Source: Oscillospiraceae bacterium (GTDB lineage: Bacteria; Bacillota; Clostridia; Oscillospirales; Acutalibacteraceae). Taken from it: a DNA stretch of 64,000 nt. Both the position numbers and the translations under genes were made by a program. This document shows positions 9,542 to 20,067 of the stretch, piece by piece. The notes below the pieces were generated by a model that saw only the letters and a program-made list of their open reading frames with translations, searched no databases and was not told the origin of the DNA. Each line of letters starts with the position of its first letter. Position 1 is the first letter of the stretch. The stretch spans positions 1-64,000 of the forward strand of contig SVOM01000004.1 of the NCBI GenBank assembly GCA_015066405.1, written 5' to 3'.

Positions 9542-10882
9542 ATGGAAAAAAATATGAAATTAAATGTTAAACGCACAATACTTGTTGGCTTTGCATTTTT
9601 GTCTATTAGTGCATTTTGGCAGATGTACGATAATAAAATTCCCCTTATTTTGCAAAACACTTTTGGTCTTAATGAAACCATTACGGGTACCATTATGGCG
9701 GCGGATAATATACTCGCCCTATTTTTGTTGCCTTTTTTTGGCGGACTATCGGACCGTTGCCAAAGTCGTATCGGCAAACGTAAGCCCTTTATTTTAACAG
9801 GTACCCTATTGGCCGTTGCCCTTATGATATTTTTGCCGATTATCGACAACAAATATGCCACGGCTCCTACCGCATTTCTCCCAATACTCTTTATCGTCAT
9901 TCTTGCTTTAACGCTTATTGCAATGGGCACCTACCGCTCGCCTGCCGTAGCGCTTATGCCTGATGTTACACCCAAGCCGCTTCGCAGTAAGGGTAACGCA
10001 ATTATCAACCTTATGGGCGCCATAGGCGGAGTGTTATTCCTTATTGTTAACACCGTTATTTATTCAGGAAGCAAAATTTCTGACGGACACATTAACTATT
10101 TGCCGATTTTCTTGGTAGTTGCGGGTATAATGCTTGTATCTCTATTTATCGTTATGTTCTTTGTTAACGAGCCCAAGCTTGCCGCCGAGCAGGCCGAGTA
10201 CGAATCGGCTCACCCCGAAGAGCAGCTGACCGAAATGGATGACAGCGGCAAAAAAGAAATTATGCCGCGCCCCGTTCGCAAGAGCTTAATTTTCTTGCTT
10301 TTATCGGTAGCTTTTTGGTATATCGGCTATAATGCCGTAACCACCTGGTTCTCGGTATATGCCACTAATCAGTGGGATATGTCGGACGGCAACGCAACTC
10401 TTTGCCTTACAATAGCCACTGTCGGTGCTATAGCTACGTATATTCCGTCAGGTGTTATTGCCGGTAAAATAGGCCGTGCAAAAACAATTAAAATCGGTGC
10501 GGCTCTGCTTTCTTCTGCCTTTGCGGTTGCATTTATATACACACTCTTTGCAACAAGCTTCCACTGGTCGCTTTATATAGTGTTCGTAGCGGTTGGTATC
10601 GCGTGGGCGCTTATAAACGTAAACAGCTTGCCAATGGTTGTTGAGATGTGCAGTGGCGGAGATATCGGTAAATTCACGGGTTATTATTACGCCTTCAGTA
10701 TGTCGGCGCAGGTTATAACACCGATACTCTCGGGTACGCTCTACCGAGTTAACCCCAAAACCTTGTTTATATATGCAGCAGTTGCCGTATTAATTTCCTT
10801 TACAACAATGCTGTTTGTTAAACACGGCGACAGCAAGTTCCAAGCAAAAACGGGGCTTGAAGCATTTGATATGGAAGACTAA
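9542..10882 (+). CDS. MFS transporter (SLC45/sugar-type)
   Basis: 12-TM pattern, GGLSDRCQSRIGKRKPFILTGT MFS loop. Confidence 0.85.
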   Translation: MEKNMKLNVKRTILVGFAFLSISAFWQMYDNKIPLILQNTFGLNETITGTIMAADNILALFLLPFFGGLSDRCQSRIGKRKPFILTGTLLAVALMIFLPIIDNKYATAPTAFLPILFIVILALTLIAMGTYRSPAVALMPDVTPKPLRSKGNAIINLMGAIGGVLFLIVNTVIYSGSKISDGHINYLPIFLVVAGIMLVSLFIVMFFVNEPKLAAEQAEYESAHPEEQLTEMDDSGKKEIMPRPVRKSLIFLLLSVAFWYIGYNAVTTWFSVYATNQWDMSDGNATLCLTIATVGAIATYIPSGVIAGKIGRAKTIKIGAALLSSAFAVAFIYTLFATSFHWSLYIVFVAVGIAWALINVNSLPMVVEMCSGGDIGKFTGYYYAFSMSAQVITPILSGTLYRVNPKTLFIYAAVAVLISFTTMLFVKHGDSKFQAKTGLEAFDMED

Positions 10883-10883
10883 A

Positions 10884-10920
10884 AAATAAAATCCCATCTG
10901 AAAAGATGGGATTTTATTTT
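10884..10920. terminator. bidirectional terminator
   Basis: AAAATAAAATCCCATC-TGAAAA-GATGGGATTTTATTTT. Confidence 0.85.
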
Positions 10921-11560
10921 ATAAAAATTTGTAAATATCTTCTACCGTTTTGGCTATATAAGTAGCACCGGCATTGTTAAGCTCTTCTAAATCTCCAAAG
11001 CCGTATAAAACACCGATACTGTCCATACCGAAATGGGCAGCACCCATGCAGTCATACTTGCGATCGCCCACCATAACAGCGGTTTTTATGTCGGTAACGC
11101 CCGCCATTTTTATGGCGTATGCCAAAACATCGGGCTTTTCGCTGCGTGAATTATCAAATGTTGCCCCCGCGATAACATCAAAAAGTTCGGCAATACCGAG
11201 ATGCTTTAAAATGCGCACCGCAAATTCTTCGGGCTTGGAGGTTGCAATAACGGTTTTCCTGCCCGACTGCTTTATATTTTCCAAAAGCGGTACTATGCCC
11301 TCATATAATTCTATTTCAAAAATCCCTTTTTGCGAGTAATACTCGCGGTAATATTTAACTAAAATTTGTGCTTCGCTTTTTGATATATTTAAAAGTTTTG
11401 CAAATGAATCTTCAAGCGGTGGGCCTAAAAAGAAATTAAGTTTCTCTCGCGGCGGTATCTCAGCACCGTATTTTTTCAGCGCATATTCTACCGAATTTAA
11501 AACGCCAAGCTCGGAATTAATAACCGTGCCGTCCAAATCAAAAAACACTGTATTGTACAT
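10919..11560 (-). CDS. HAD family hydrolase (phosphoglycolate phosphatase-like)
   Basis: FFDLDGTVINSELGVLNS; GDRKYDCMGAAHFGMDSIGVLYGFG. Confidence 0.9.
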   Translation of the reverse strand: MYNTVFFDLDGTVINSELGVLNSVEYALKKYGAEIPPREKLNFFLGPPLEDSFAKLLNISKSEAQILVKYYREYYSQKGIFEIELYEGIVPLLENIKQSGRKTVIATSKPEEFAVRILKHLGIAELFDVIAGATFDNSRSEKPDVLAYAIKMAGVTDIKTAVMVGDRKYDCMGAAHFGMDSIGVLYGFGDLEELNNAGATYIAKTVEDIYKFL

Positions 11561-11680
11561 TTTATCACCAAATTCATTTTAACTCAAAATGAATATAAAA
11601 GCAATAGCGGGGATTTTTGTTGAATAAAGTAGAAAAATGTGTTAAATTATATATATACTAAATTCAAGGAGATGTTAACT

Positions 11681-12415
11681 ATGCCTTTTAGTGTTAATAG
11701 TCCGATACTGTTTATAATGGTAGGACTGCTAATTTGCGTTGTTTTGGCGCAATCGATTTATTTTTTAGTGAGGGCTGTGCGCCGCGCTAAAGAAATAGGT
11801 ATTGATAAAAGTACCGTTAAAAAGACCATCTCTTCCGCCGCGGTATTCACTATCGCACCCGCCGTTGCGATACTGGTTGGTGTTGTGGCACTTTCAAAGA
11901 GCTTGGGTGTGGCCTTGCCTTGGCTTCGCCTTTCAATTATCGGCTCGATTACATACGAAACCGTTGCCGCAAATAATGCTTTGCAGGCGTTAGGCCTTGC
12001 CGCAGGCGAAAAAATAACCGATGCTTCGGTTTTTGTAACTGTAATTTGGGTTATGACGCTTGGTATTGCCGTTGGTCTTATCTTGGTGCCCTTTGTTACC
12101 AAAAAAATACAGGGTGGTATGAGCAAAATCGGTATGAAGGACAAAAAATGGGGCGAGATTTTTAATAACGCCATGTTCCTTGGTATGATTTCGGCATTTT
12201 TGGGTTATGTTTTTTGCGATGTTGGACTTGTATTTAAGGGCGACACGTCGGGCCTTATCCCCGTTTGCGTAATGGCAACATCGGCGGTGGTTATGGCCAT
12301 TTGCGGACTGCTCTCCAAAAAGTGCAAAATCCGTTGGATTGAAGATTATGCTTTGCCATTAAGTTTAGTTGTCGGTATGGCTTCTGCCATACCCTACACA
12401 AATTGGTTGGGTTAA
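11681..12415 (+). CDS. DUF5058 family membrane protein
   Basis: MPFSVNSPILFIMVGLLICVVLAQSIYFLVRAVRRAKEIG; start trimmed to ATG after AAGGAG. Confidence 0.75.
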   Translation: MPFSVNSPILFIMVGLLICVVLAQSIYFLVRAVRRAKEIGIDKSTVKKTISSAAVFTIAPAVAILVGVVALSKSLGVALPWLRLSIIGSITYETVAANNALQALGLAAGEKITDASVFVTVIWVMTLGIAVGLILVPFVTKKIQGGMSKIGMKDKKWGEIFNNAMFLGMISAFLGYVFCDVGLVFKGDTSGLIPVCVMATSAVVMAICGLLSKKCKIRWIEDYALPLSLVVGMASAIPYTNWLG

Positions 12416-12428
12416 GGAGGACACTGAA

Positions 12429-13100
12429 ATGAGTGAGAAAAAGAATATGACATATCTTGAAAGTGTTCACCGCGACGGTAAAGTTTGGGGTATCGCGCTT
12501 TTGATACTTATAGTTGCCTTCCCCATTGCTTGTTGCCTAATTTTCGGTGCTGTTCCACAGTGGAAGGCGTTGGCGCAAGGTCTTTTTGCCACACTGCCTA
12601 TGTATTGGGCGGTTGGTATTGTTGAAATATTCACATACGTGCCTATGCTTGGCGCGGGCGGTACATATTTATCCTTTGTAACGGGTAATATTTCTAACCT
12701 TAAACTGCCCTGTGCAGTTGATGCTATGGAGCGTGCAAATGTAAAACCGAGCAGTGAAGAGGGCGAGATAATCTCTACCATATCTATCGCGGTTTCAAGC
12801 ATAGTTACAACAATTATAATTATTATCGGCGTTGTACTTATTATTCCCCTAACACCGATACTTGAAAGCCCTGCACTCAAGCCCGCATTTGATATGATTT
12901 TACCCGCACTCTTTGGCGGTCTTGCGGTTGTATTTATTGCCAAAAATGCTAAATTATCTATAGCACCCATAATTTTAATGCTTGTATTATTTATTTTTGT
13001 ACCCGCGCTTAACGCAGGTACGGTTGGCATTATGGTGCCCGTTGGCGTACTCTTTACCATTTTGGTGGCGAGAATTATGTATAAGAAAGGAATGCTTTAA
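12429..13100 (+). CDS. multi-TM membrane protein, partner of DUF5058 protein
   Basis: MSEKKNMTYLESVHRDGKVWG; GGAGG upstream; hydrophobic helices. Confidence 0.7.
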   Translation: MSEKKNMTYLESVHRDGKVWGIALLILIVAFPIACCLIFGAVPQWKALAQGLFATLPMYWAVGIVEIFTYVPMLGAGGTYLSFVTGNISNLKLPCAVDAMERANVKPSSEEGEIISTISIAVSSIVTTIIIIIGVVLIIPLTPILESPALKPAFDMILPALFGGLAVVFIAKNAKLSIAPIILMLVLFIFVPALNAGTVGIMVPVGVLFTILVARIMYKKGML

Positions 13101-13101
13101 T

Positions 13102-14529
13102 ATGTGGATTATTTTGAGTTTACTTATTATTCTTATACTTGTTATCATCACCCGCACCTTGTTGTTTACGCCCGATAAAAAGCCAACAACCGTTCCCGAA
13201 AAAATAGAGTTTGACCGCGATGGCGCAGTGGAAAACCTAAGAGAGCTCGTAAAATGCAAAACTATTTCTTACTACGATAAGGCACTCGAAGATGATGCAG
13301 AGTTTGAAAAATTAATTGCACTCCTGCCAAAGCTCTATCCCAACGTTGCTAAGACTTGTGAATTTAAGCAACTGCCCGACCGTGCAATACTGTATCGTTG
13401 GAAAGGCAAAAAAAGCGATAAGGCCGCAGTTATGATGGCGCACTATGACGTTGTACCCGTAAATGAAGAATTATGGGAAAAGCCGCCATTTGAAGCCATA
13501 CTTGAAGACGGTGTTATTTGGGGACGCGGCACACTTGATACAAAGGTAACTATGAATGCCGCATTAACGGCCGCCGACCATTTAATCGCAAGTGGTTTTG
13601 TGCCGAGTGAAGATATATATTTTGCGTTCTCAGGCGGCGAAGAGGTTAATGGTAAGGGTGCTCCCAATATTGTAGATTATTTTGAAGAAAATAATATAAA
13701 AATTTCCTTTGTAGTAGATGAAGGCGGAGGAGTTGTAGAAAACGTTTTCCCCGGTGTTAAGGGTGCATGCGGACTTATCGGTATTGCCGAAAAGGGACTT
13801 ATGAACGTAAAATACACCGCAAAATCGGGTGGCGGACACGCCTCAGCCCCGAAACCCAATACACCGATTGAACGGCTTGCAAATGCCGTATCAAGCATAT
13901 CTCATTATCCTACAAAATCGCACCTAACCGTGCCCGTTGCCGAGATGTTTGATACACTGGGCCGCCACTCAAATTTCCTATACCGTATGATATTTGCAAA
14001 TTTGTGGCTGTTCTACCCCGTGCTCGATTTGATTTGCACAAAATCAGGCGGAGAACTGAACGCGCTTATGCGCACAACCGTTGCATTTACACAAATGGAC
14101 GGCAGTACCGCACCCAACGTTATACCGCCTGCGGCATCGGTGGTTTCTAACATCCGCATTAATCCGTATGATACTACCGACAGTGTTTTAGAGTATCTAA
14201 AGAAAACAGTTGATGATAAAAATATCGAAATCACTATGCTCGAAGGCACTAACCCAAGCCGTATTTCAAAAACCGAGTGCGAGGAGTGGGAAAAGGTTGC
14301 CACAGCCGTTGCCAATACCTGGCAGGGTGCAATTGTTTCCCCCTACCTTATGGTACAGTGTTCGGACAGCCGCCATTACGGCAGAATAAGCGATAAGGTT
14401 TACCGTTTCTCCGCAATGGATTTAACAAGTGAAGAACGTGCCACCATTCACGGCAACAATGAGCGCATCCGCATAGAAGCGCTTTGCCGCGCAACAGAAT
14501 TTTATATTCGACTGCTTAAGAGCTGTTAA
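13102..14529 (+). CDS. M20 family metallopeptidase with N-terminal TM anchor
   Basis: MMAHYDVVPVNEELWEKPPFEAILEDGVIWGRGTLDTK; SGGEEVNGKGAPNIV. Confidence 0.9.
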   Translation: MWIILSLLIILILVIITRTLLFTPDKKPTTVPEKIEFDRDGAVENLRELVKCKTISYYDKALEDDAEFEKLIALLPKLYPNVAKTCEFKQLPDRAILYRWKGKKSDKAAVMMAHYDVVPVNEELWEKPPFEAILEDGVIWGRGTLDTKVTMNAALTAADHLIASGFVPSEDIYFAFSGGEEVNGKGAPNIVDYFEENNIKISFVVDEGGGVVENVFPGVKGACGLIGIAEKGLMNVKYTAKSGGGHASAPKPNTPIERLANAVSSISHYPTKSHLTVPVAEMFDTLGRHSNFLYRMIFANLWLFYPVLDLICTKSGGELNALMRTTVAFTQMDGSTAPNVIPPAASVVSNIRINPYDTTDSVLEYLKKTVDDKNIEITMLEGTNPSRISKTECEEWEKVATAVANTWQGAIVSPYLMVQCSDSRHYGRISDKVYRFSAMDLTSEERATIHGNNERIRIEALCRATEFYIRLLKSC

Positions 14530-14540
14530 TAAGCAATTAG

Positions 14541-14572
14541 AAAAAGGACCGCAAACGCGGTCCTTTTTCTGT
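14541..14572 (+). terminator. Rho-independent terminator
   Basis: AAAAAGGACCGC-AAAC-GCGGTCCTTTTTC. Confidence 0.85.
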
Positions 14573-14618
14573 ATAGTTATAACTTGGAGGTTGTTTAATT
14601 TACATTAAACCCTACAAA

Positions 14619-14759
14619 TTAACCATTAAGTATGCCTGAAGTCCATTTATCAAGCCATCCTGTTTCGTTATCACTATCACTCTCGGTAAAGGTGGTTGTA
14701 ATAACATCCTCAACGAATAATTCTTCTATCATAATTTCGGGAGATTCATATTTTTTCAT
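14619..14759 (-). CDS. 46-aa small acidic protein (not in ORF track)
   Basis: Translates MKKYESPEIMIEELFVEDVITTTFTESDSDNETGWLDKWTSGILNG*; AAAGGAG RBS; 17 bp downstream of the 1703-aa gene. Confidence 0.6.
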   Translation of the reverse strand: MKKYESPEIMIEELFVEDVITTTFTESDSDNETGWLDKWTSGILNG

Positions 14760-14776
14760 TTTTTATTCTCCTTTCA

Positions 14777-17700
14777 TTATTTATTCATATACACTGTAAA
14801 TGCTTCGCCATAGGCATCCGCAAACAGTTTTGTGTAGCTATGGCTCGAGAACTGGTAGCCTGCAAATGTTGTTTCAGTTTTTGACATATTATACATTGCA
14901 AGCAAGCCGTAAAGCGGACAGGTTTGGTCGCTGAGGGCGGCTTCAATATCAAGTCTAAAGCCTGCACGGTTACCGATTGAAACAACGGCATTTGGCGACA
15001 TAATGTACTTATATGCATCACTGTAGGTAGGCATCCAACCGTCATACAAACCATCGTTTTCAACTTTGGCAATTGTGAGCCAAGTGATAGCGGTGTTACA
15101 AATGTTAACATCGGTATCGGCAGCGGCAACACCTAAAGCCTGCCAACCGCCTTGTGAACCGCCCTTTGTGGTAATATCCGCATTTTCATTAAACTGCGGC
15201 ATATATTTTGCAAACTGGAGCGACATATAATCACGAACCAAAACACCATAACCGTAAAGGTCGTATGGGCTTTCCTCACTATGAATCATGGTGCCGTTCT
15301 TTGTGCCTCCTACGGTATAATCGATTTCAGAAGCTTTTATATAATATGCATCATTTTGGAGGTTAAGCACGCCGTGAGCTGTTGTTTGTACAAAGATTGT
15401 ATTGGCTTGATGCTGGAAATGACAGCTGTATGTGCCGTATCCATAGTAGCCCGATACGATTTCGCAAGAATCAGCAGCTGCTGATGACGGAACCGAAATC
15501 AAGAAGGTTGAAGGACGGCTCAAATAATCGTTATATGGGAATTTACCCGTGCCTACATCGGCAGACGTCAGCGGACTGCCGTCAAATCCGTCAATCGAAG
15601 CTACGGTTGCCAAAACAATGCTATATTGCTGATAATTACCTGTTGCGGTGGGACCTACGTAGGTTACCTCAAATACATCGGATACTCCGTCGTTATAGGT
15701 TTTAACCTCGCCCTTAGTTTTTGTGCCCATAAACCAATTTGTAAATTCATCTGATTCAAGACCTGCCTTCATACGTGCAACCTGTGAAGCATAGTTAGTG
15801 CTAATGGTTGAATAGAACGCATCCATCTCATTTTCAGTTGCTACCATATATGTGGGAAGTGCGATTTGGTTGACACCGGCTGCGGCAGTAACCGATAAGT
15901 TCTTATCACCCTTGAAGTTTAAATACTCGCCGTTAGCATCCTTAACCTTAATAGCCAAACGTGCAGTACCAGGATTATCAAGACGGGTGGTTAAGGTAAA
16001 TATGGGGCCATCGGTTGCAGGATTATAAGTGCCTTTCTTAACGCAGGTTTCAACACCCGCAACTGCTGCCTCTCCATACTCGGCGATGGCGCCGTTATTA
16101 TCCTTGTAAAGTTCATATTCAAAACCATAGTTGCCTGCAGTTACTACTTTATAGGTAATTTCCTCGCCCAATTCATAGGTAATAGCGTTGGAATTGGGGT
16201 CGTTATCCAACTCGTGATTAGTGCCGATAACTGCAAATACATCCTTGATATTTGCATCTGCATAGTTAGTAGCTGCGCTTATCGGGAACTCTGCTGCATA
16301 AATCTCTCCATAAGATTTAGATACATTATTCATCTGCGCATCATCCACAAACGTTATATTTTTATTTTCGTCTATGATATACGGTATTGCTACTATCTTA
16401 ACGTTTTGCATATCAGCGGGAATACCTACAACCGCTGCCGTAGCATCGGAATATACTGCGGTAGATGACATAAGATTTCTTACAAGAACGTTCTGAGCAT
16501 TATAACGGCCTAGTGAAATTTCAGTAATACCGTCTTCATCACCTGCGGGTATTAACAACTCATCCGCTGTAGGAATGGTAACACCGTCCCAAAGAATTTC
16601 GGGAATTACTATTATACCTGCCTGAGTGTAACCGTCTGCCATAGTAGCGGTAGCTCCATCGCCCGTAATTTGCGGGAAACGGTTTATAAAACGAAGTCCC
16701 GCAGTATATTCATTGGTTTCGGGGCGAATCTGTGCACCCAAGAAATAAATTGATGCATCTCTTTCTGCCTTGGTTATATACTCCGCTGTGATAGACATTT
16801 TTTCGGGGAAAGCTGTTGTAAAGGTAAAGGTAACGCCTGTATTATCCACCGCTTTTATTATGGGTTGAGCGTTATTAGTCAACGTGCCGTATTTAAGTGC
16901 CTTTTCATTGGTTTCAGTAACGGTAACGGTGTACGTGCCAGCACCCACGCGCTCAACTGTCAACCCATCTTGTGTAAAGCGCACCATGCCCTCTTTTACC
17001 TCGGCATCAGCAGTTACTTTAAATGTAACACCTGTGGCTTTACCGTCTTTGGAAGCAGTTACCAAGGTTTCGCCCTCACTAAAGGCAATAAATGTGCCGT
17101 TTACAATCTCGGCTTCGGGGAGCTTGCAACTGTCCCAAGTAACTTCGGCGCCATTTACGGGATTTGTATCGCCCTCGAAAAGTACACCAATTTTTGATAA
17201 ATCTAATTTATGGTTTACTGGAACATTAATTATATTATCTTCAGAAGCGGCCGCCTCATAATGATAGGTAATCTTCGCCCAATCACTGTCAGCGGGTGTA
17301 ACGGTGGTAGCAGCAGCGGCAGTTAAGGTAAAACAGTTGTTGCTGTCAAGTGCTACCCTTTCGCCGTTAACCTGAATATAGTTATAGCCCTTATCAAATT
17401 CTACCTTGAATTTGCCCGCAGTTTCGGTGGGCATTACCTTACCGCCCACAGCACTGTCAATATAGTAGAAGCCGCCTGTTGTAGGCACAGTGGCGTTAAC
17501 CTTGGAATCGTTGTCGCAGTTTAAAAGCAAGTATTTAGCCGCAATTTTTGCCTTTGTTCCGTTATTGAAAATATAGTTAACAGCGCCGCCAACGTTTTGG
17601 AGATTAAGAGTGTTGATACGCAAAGCTTTATCATCGGTATAACCGTTAATAACAACGTTTGCATTGCCGTTTATGGTGCCTGAAAGCGCAATACCGCCCT

Positions 17701-19888
17701 CATATCTCTCTAAATAACCGCCGTTTACAACAATCGTAGCATCACCTGCAATGGTACGCGCAGTGTTATATGTAGTTCTTATGAAATATGCTTTACTGAT
17801 TCCCGATTCGATATAAAGTGAGGGAACATCTACATCAACACCATCTATATGCAGCTGTGCGGTGCCTGTGTATTCTACGTCTGTACCTATTTTAAAATTC
17901 TTAGCTGCTTGGCGAAGATAAAACGCAGGGTTTGCAGATACATTTACGATAGTACAATCATCTACGTAAACACCCTTATCAAAGATACCCACTGTCGCTC
18001 CGGACAAACCAAGGGCAAACTGCTGTAAAGTAACTGCTGTTTCGTTTTGAACGCCTGTTGTGGGGTCGAGACCTGTAAGCAAGAGACGTCCGTTAGCGCA
18101 TCTTGTATTATACCAATTAGAAATAGAACCTAATGTTACTGTACCGTTTAATACGGCTATACAGTTTTTAGCAGTTGTTGAGAATGGGTTGGTGGGACAT
18201 AGAGTTGCATCATATTTAAAAGAAGCATAAGGGTTTGCTTTGCTACCCTTTGCGGCGGTAGTATCGGTTGCTGTTCCGCCGACATATATAACCTCACCGA
18301 AAATAGCGTAATATGTTTTACCCTTTTCGGGTGTAAAGGTAAGTTTGCCAACATAATCATCTTTATCGGTTGACCAACCTATAAACTGTTGACCTGTGGG
18401 AGCTGTTACGGTTACATTGTTTGTAAATGTTTCATCCGCATTAAGCTGTACTACTTTTGTGTTTTCTCCGTCAACCGTACCGCCGTTTGTTGCGGCATCA
18501 AGTGTAAAGGATACAGCACCTTCGGGTGCGGGTTCTTCGGGTTCTTCATAACCGTAGGCAACCTTTACCCAATCGTTATCGGTGGGGGTAATATTAGTGG
18601 ATGAAGCAGCAATTTCAAAACAGTTATCGCTATCAAGTTCCGTTTTTGTACCGTTTACTGTGATATAGTTATTGCCTTCATCAAATTCTACCTTGAATTT
18701 ACCCGCAGTCTCGGTCGGCATTACTTTACCGCCCTCGGCACTGTCAATATAGTAGAAGCCGCCTGTTGTAGGTACTGCTGTATCTACAGTATTATAGTTT
18801 GTGCAGTTAAGCAATAATTTGACTGCCTCTATTTTTGCTTTGGTGTTGTTATTAAATATATAGTTTACCGCACCACCGACACTTTGAATGTTTGCGGTAT
18901 TAACACGTAAAGATGCGCTATCATATCCGTTTATAATAACGTTTACGTTTCTTGTTATTTTACCGCCAAGCTTAATTCCGTTATTGATATCGATGAGCTT
19001 ACCGCCGTTCATAACAACCGTTAAATCATTCTGTACCGTAACAGATGACTGATTTACCGGAACAATACTTTTTATATTGCCAGCTCCGGATTCAATATAA
19101 ACAGATGTAAGGTTGTTATCGGCACCTGTTACATACATATATCCGCCGCCATCAACGTTATTTCCAAGATGCAAATTTGATGCATTACCTCTTACATAGA
19201 AGTTACCGCCGGCGGTAACTGTTATATTGTCTATATACAATCCAAGCTTGAATATAGCGTTAGACTGTCCCGATACACCGGTTGCAAAGGTGGACACATT
19301 AACGCTTGTTGTGTTCTGAACACCCGTTGTGGGGTCAAGTCCTGTAATATAAAGTAACTTATCTACGCTTCTGCTCCAACCCGAAATCGAACTTAACGTA
19401 ACGCTACCGTTTAAAACAACAACGCAGTTAACCGCAGTGCTTGTAAACGGGTTGGACGAAATAGTACCTGAACCAAATGCAGTATACGGATTATCAATAC
19501 TACCAAGTATCGCAGAAGTATCTGTAGCCGTCCCTCCTACATATATAACTTCACCGAAAATGGCATAATATGTAGTGTTGTTTTCGGGTGTAAATGTAAG
19601 TTCTCCTACATAATCACCGCTATCGGTTGACCAACCGATAAACTGCTGGCCTGTGGGGGCAGTTACCGTTAAATCACAGGTGTATTCAGTCCCTGCGGTA
19701 AGTTCCACTGCCTTTGTATCGCCGCCATCTACCGTACCGCCGTTTGTTACGGCATCTAAAGTAAATGACACCGTTTCGGTGTTCTCGGCAGCTACAGTAA
19801 AGCCAACGGTTAAAGAACACAACATAATGGCAAGCGCCAAAATAATTGACAGCCCTTGTTTTGTGAAACTATTGATGAATTTTTTCAT
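14777..19888 (-). CDS. 1703-aa secreted protein: tandem InlB-type repeat modules plus C-terminal esterase-like domain
   Basis: Signal peptide; two copies of SFTLDA.TNGGTVDG...TVTAPTGQQFIGWSTD..DYVG.LTFTP...YYAIFGEVIYVGGTATD; C-terminal GGSQGGWQALGVAA nucleophile-elbow motif. Confidence 0.75.
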   Translation of the reverse strand: MKKFINSFTKQGLSIILALAIMLCSLTVGFTVAAENTETVSFTLDAVTNGGTVDGGDTKAVELTAGTEYTCDLTVTAPTGQQFIGWSTDSGDYVGELTFTPENNTTYYAIFGEVIYVGGTATDTSAILGSIDNPYTAFGSGTISSNPFTSTAVNCVVVLNGSVTLSSISGWSRSVDKLLYITGLDPTTGVQNTTSVNVSTFATGVSGQSNAIFKLGLYIDNITVTAGGNFYVRGNASNLHLGNNVDGGGYMYVTGADNNLTSVYIESGAGNIKSIVPVNQSSVTVQNDLTVVMNGGKLIDINNGIKLGGKITRNVNVIINGYDSASLRVNTANIQSVGGAVNYIFNNNTKAKIEAVKLLLNCTNYNTVDTAVPTTGGFYYIDSAEGGKVMPTETAGKFKVEFDEGNNYITVNGTKTELDSDNCFEIAASSTNITPTDNDWVKVAYGYEEPEEPAPEGAVSFTLDAATNGGTVDGENTKVVQLNADETFTNNVTVTAPTGQQFIGWSTDKDDYVGKLTFTPEKGKTYYAIFGEVIYVGGTATDTTAAKGSKANPYASFKYDATLCPTNPFSTTAKNCIAVLNGTVTLGSISNWYNTRCANGRLLLTGLDPTTGVQNETAVTLQQFALGLSGATVGIFDKGVYVDDCTIVNVSANPAFYLRQAAKNFKIGTDVEYTGTAQLHIDGVDVDVPSLYIESGISKAYFIRTTYNTARTIAGDATIVVNGGYLERYEGGIALSGTINGNANVVINGYTDDKALRINTLNLQNVGGAVNYIFNNGTKAKIAAKYLLLNCDNDSKVNATVPTTGGFYYIDSAVGGKVMPTETAGKFKVEFDKGYNYIQVNGERVALDSNNCFTLTAAAATTVTPADSDWAKITYHYEAAASEDNIINVPVNHKLDLSKIGVLFEGDTNPVNGAEVTWDSCKLPEAEIVNGTFIAFSEGETLVTASKDGKATGVTFKVTADAEVKEGMVRFTQDGLTVERVGAGTYTVTVTETNEKALKYGTLTNNAQPIIKAVDNTGVTFTFTTAFPEKMSITAEYITKAERDASIYFLGAQIRPETNEYTAGLRFINRFPQITGDGATATMADGYTQAGIIVIPEILWDGVTIPTADELLIPAGDEDGITEISLGRYNAQNVLVRNLMSSTAVYSDATAAVVGIPADMQNVKIVAIPYIIDENKNITFVDDAQMNNVSKSYGEIYAAEFPISAATNYADANIKDVFAVIGTNHELDNDPNSNAITYELGEEITYKVVTAGNYGFEYELYKDNNGAIAEYGEAAVAGVETCVKKGTYNPATDGPIFTLTTRLDNPGTARLAIKVKDANGEYLNFKGDKNLSVTAAAGVNQIALPTYMVATENEMDAFYSTISTNYASQVARMKAGLESDEFTNWFMGTKTKGEVKTYNDGVSDVFEVTYVGPTATGNYQQYSIVLATVASIDGFDGSPLTSADVGTGKFPYNDYLSRPSTFLISVPSSAAADSCEIVSGYYGYGTYSCHFQHQANTIFVQTTAHGVLNLQNDAYYIKASEIDYTVGGTKNGTMIHSEESPYDLYGYGVLVRDYMSLQFAKYMPQFNENADITTKGGSQGGWQALGVAAADTDVNICNTAITWLTIAKVENDGLYDGWMPTYSDAYKYIMSPNAVVSIGNRAGFRLDIEAALSDQTCPLYGLLAMYNMSKTETTFAGYQFSSHSYTKLFADAYGEAFTVYMNK

Positions 19889-20027
19889 TATTTCTACCTC
19901 CTGAGAGAATATAAATATCCAATGTCAGTATACCTAAAAATATTTTTTGTAACAAGGCGAAAAAGCTAAGTGGAAACTATTTTCCATATTTAAGTTACGA
20001 TAGTCCTTATTTAATGTTTTTCATCAA

Positions 20028-20067
20028 AAAAAGAGCCCTAACGGTTGGCCGTTAGGGCTCTTTTTTG
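20028..20067 (-). terminator. Rho-independent terminator
   Basis: AAAAAAGAGCCCTAACGG-TTGG-CCGTTAGGGCTCTTTTTT. Confidence 0.85.
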
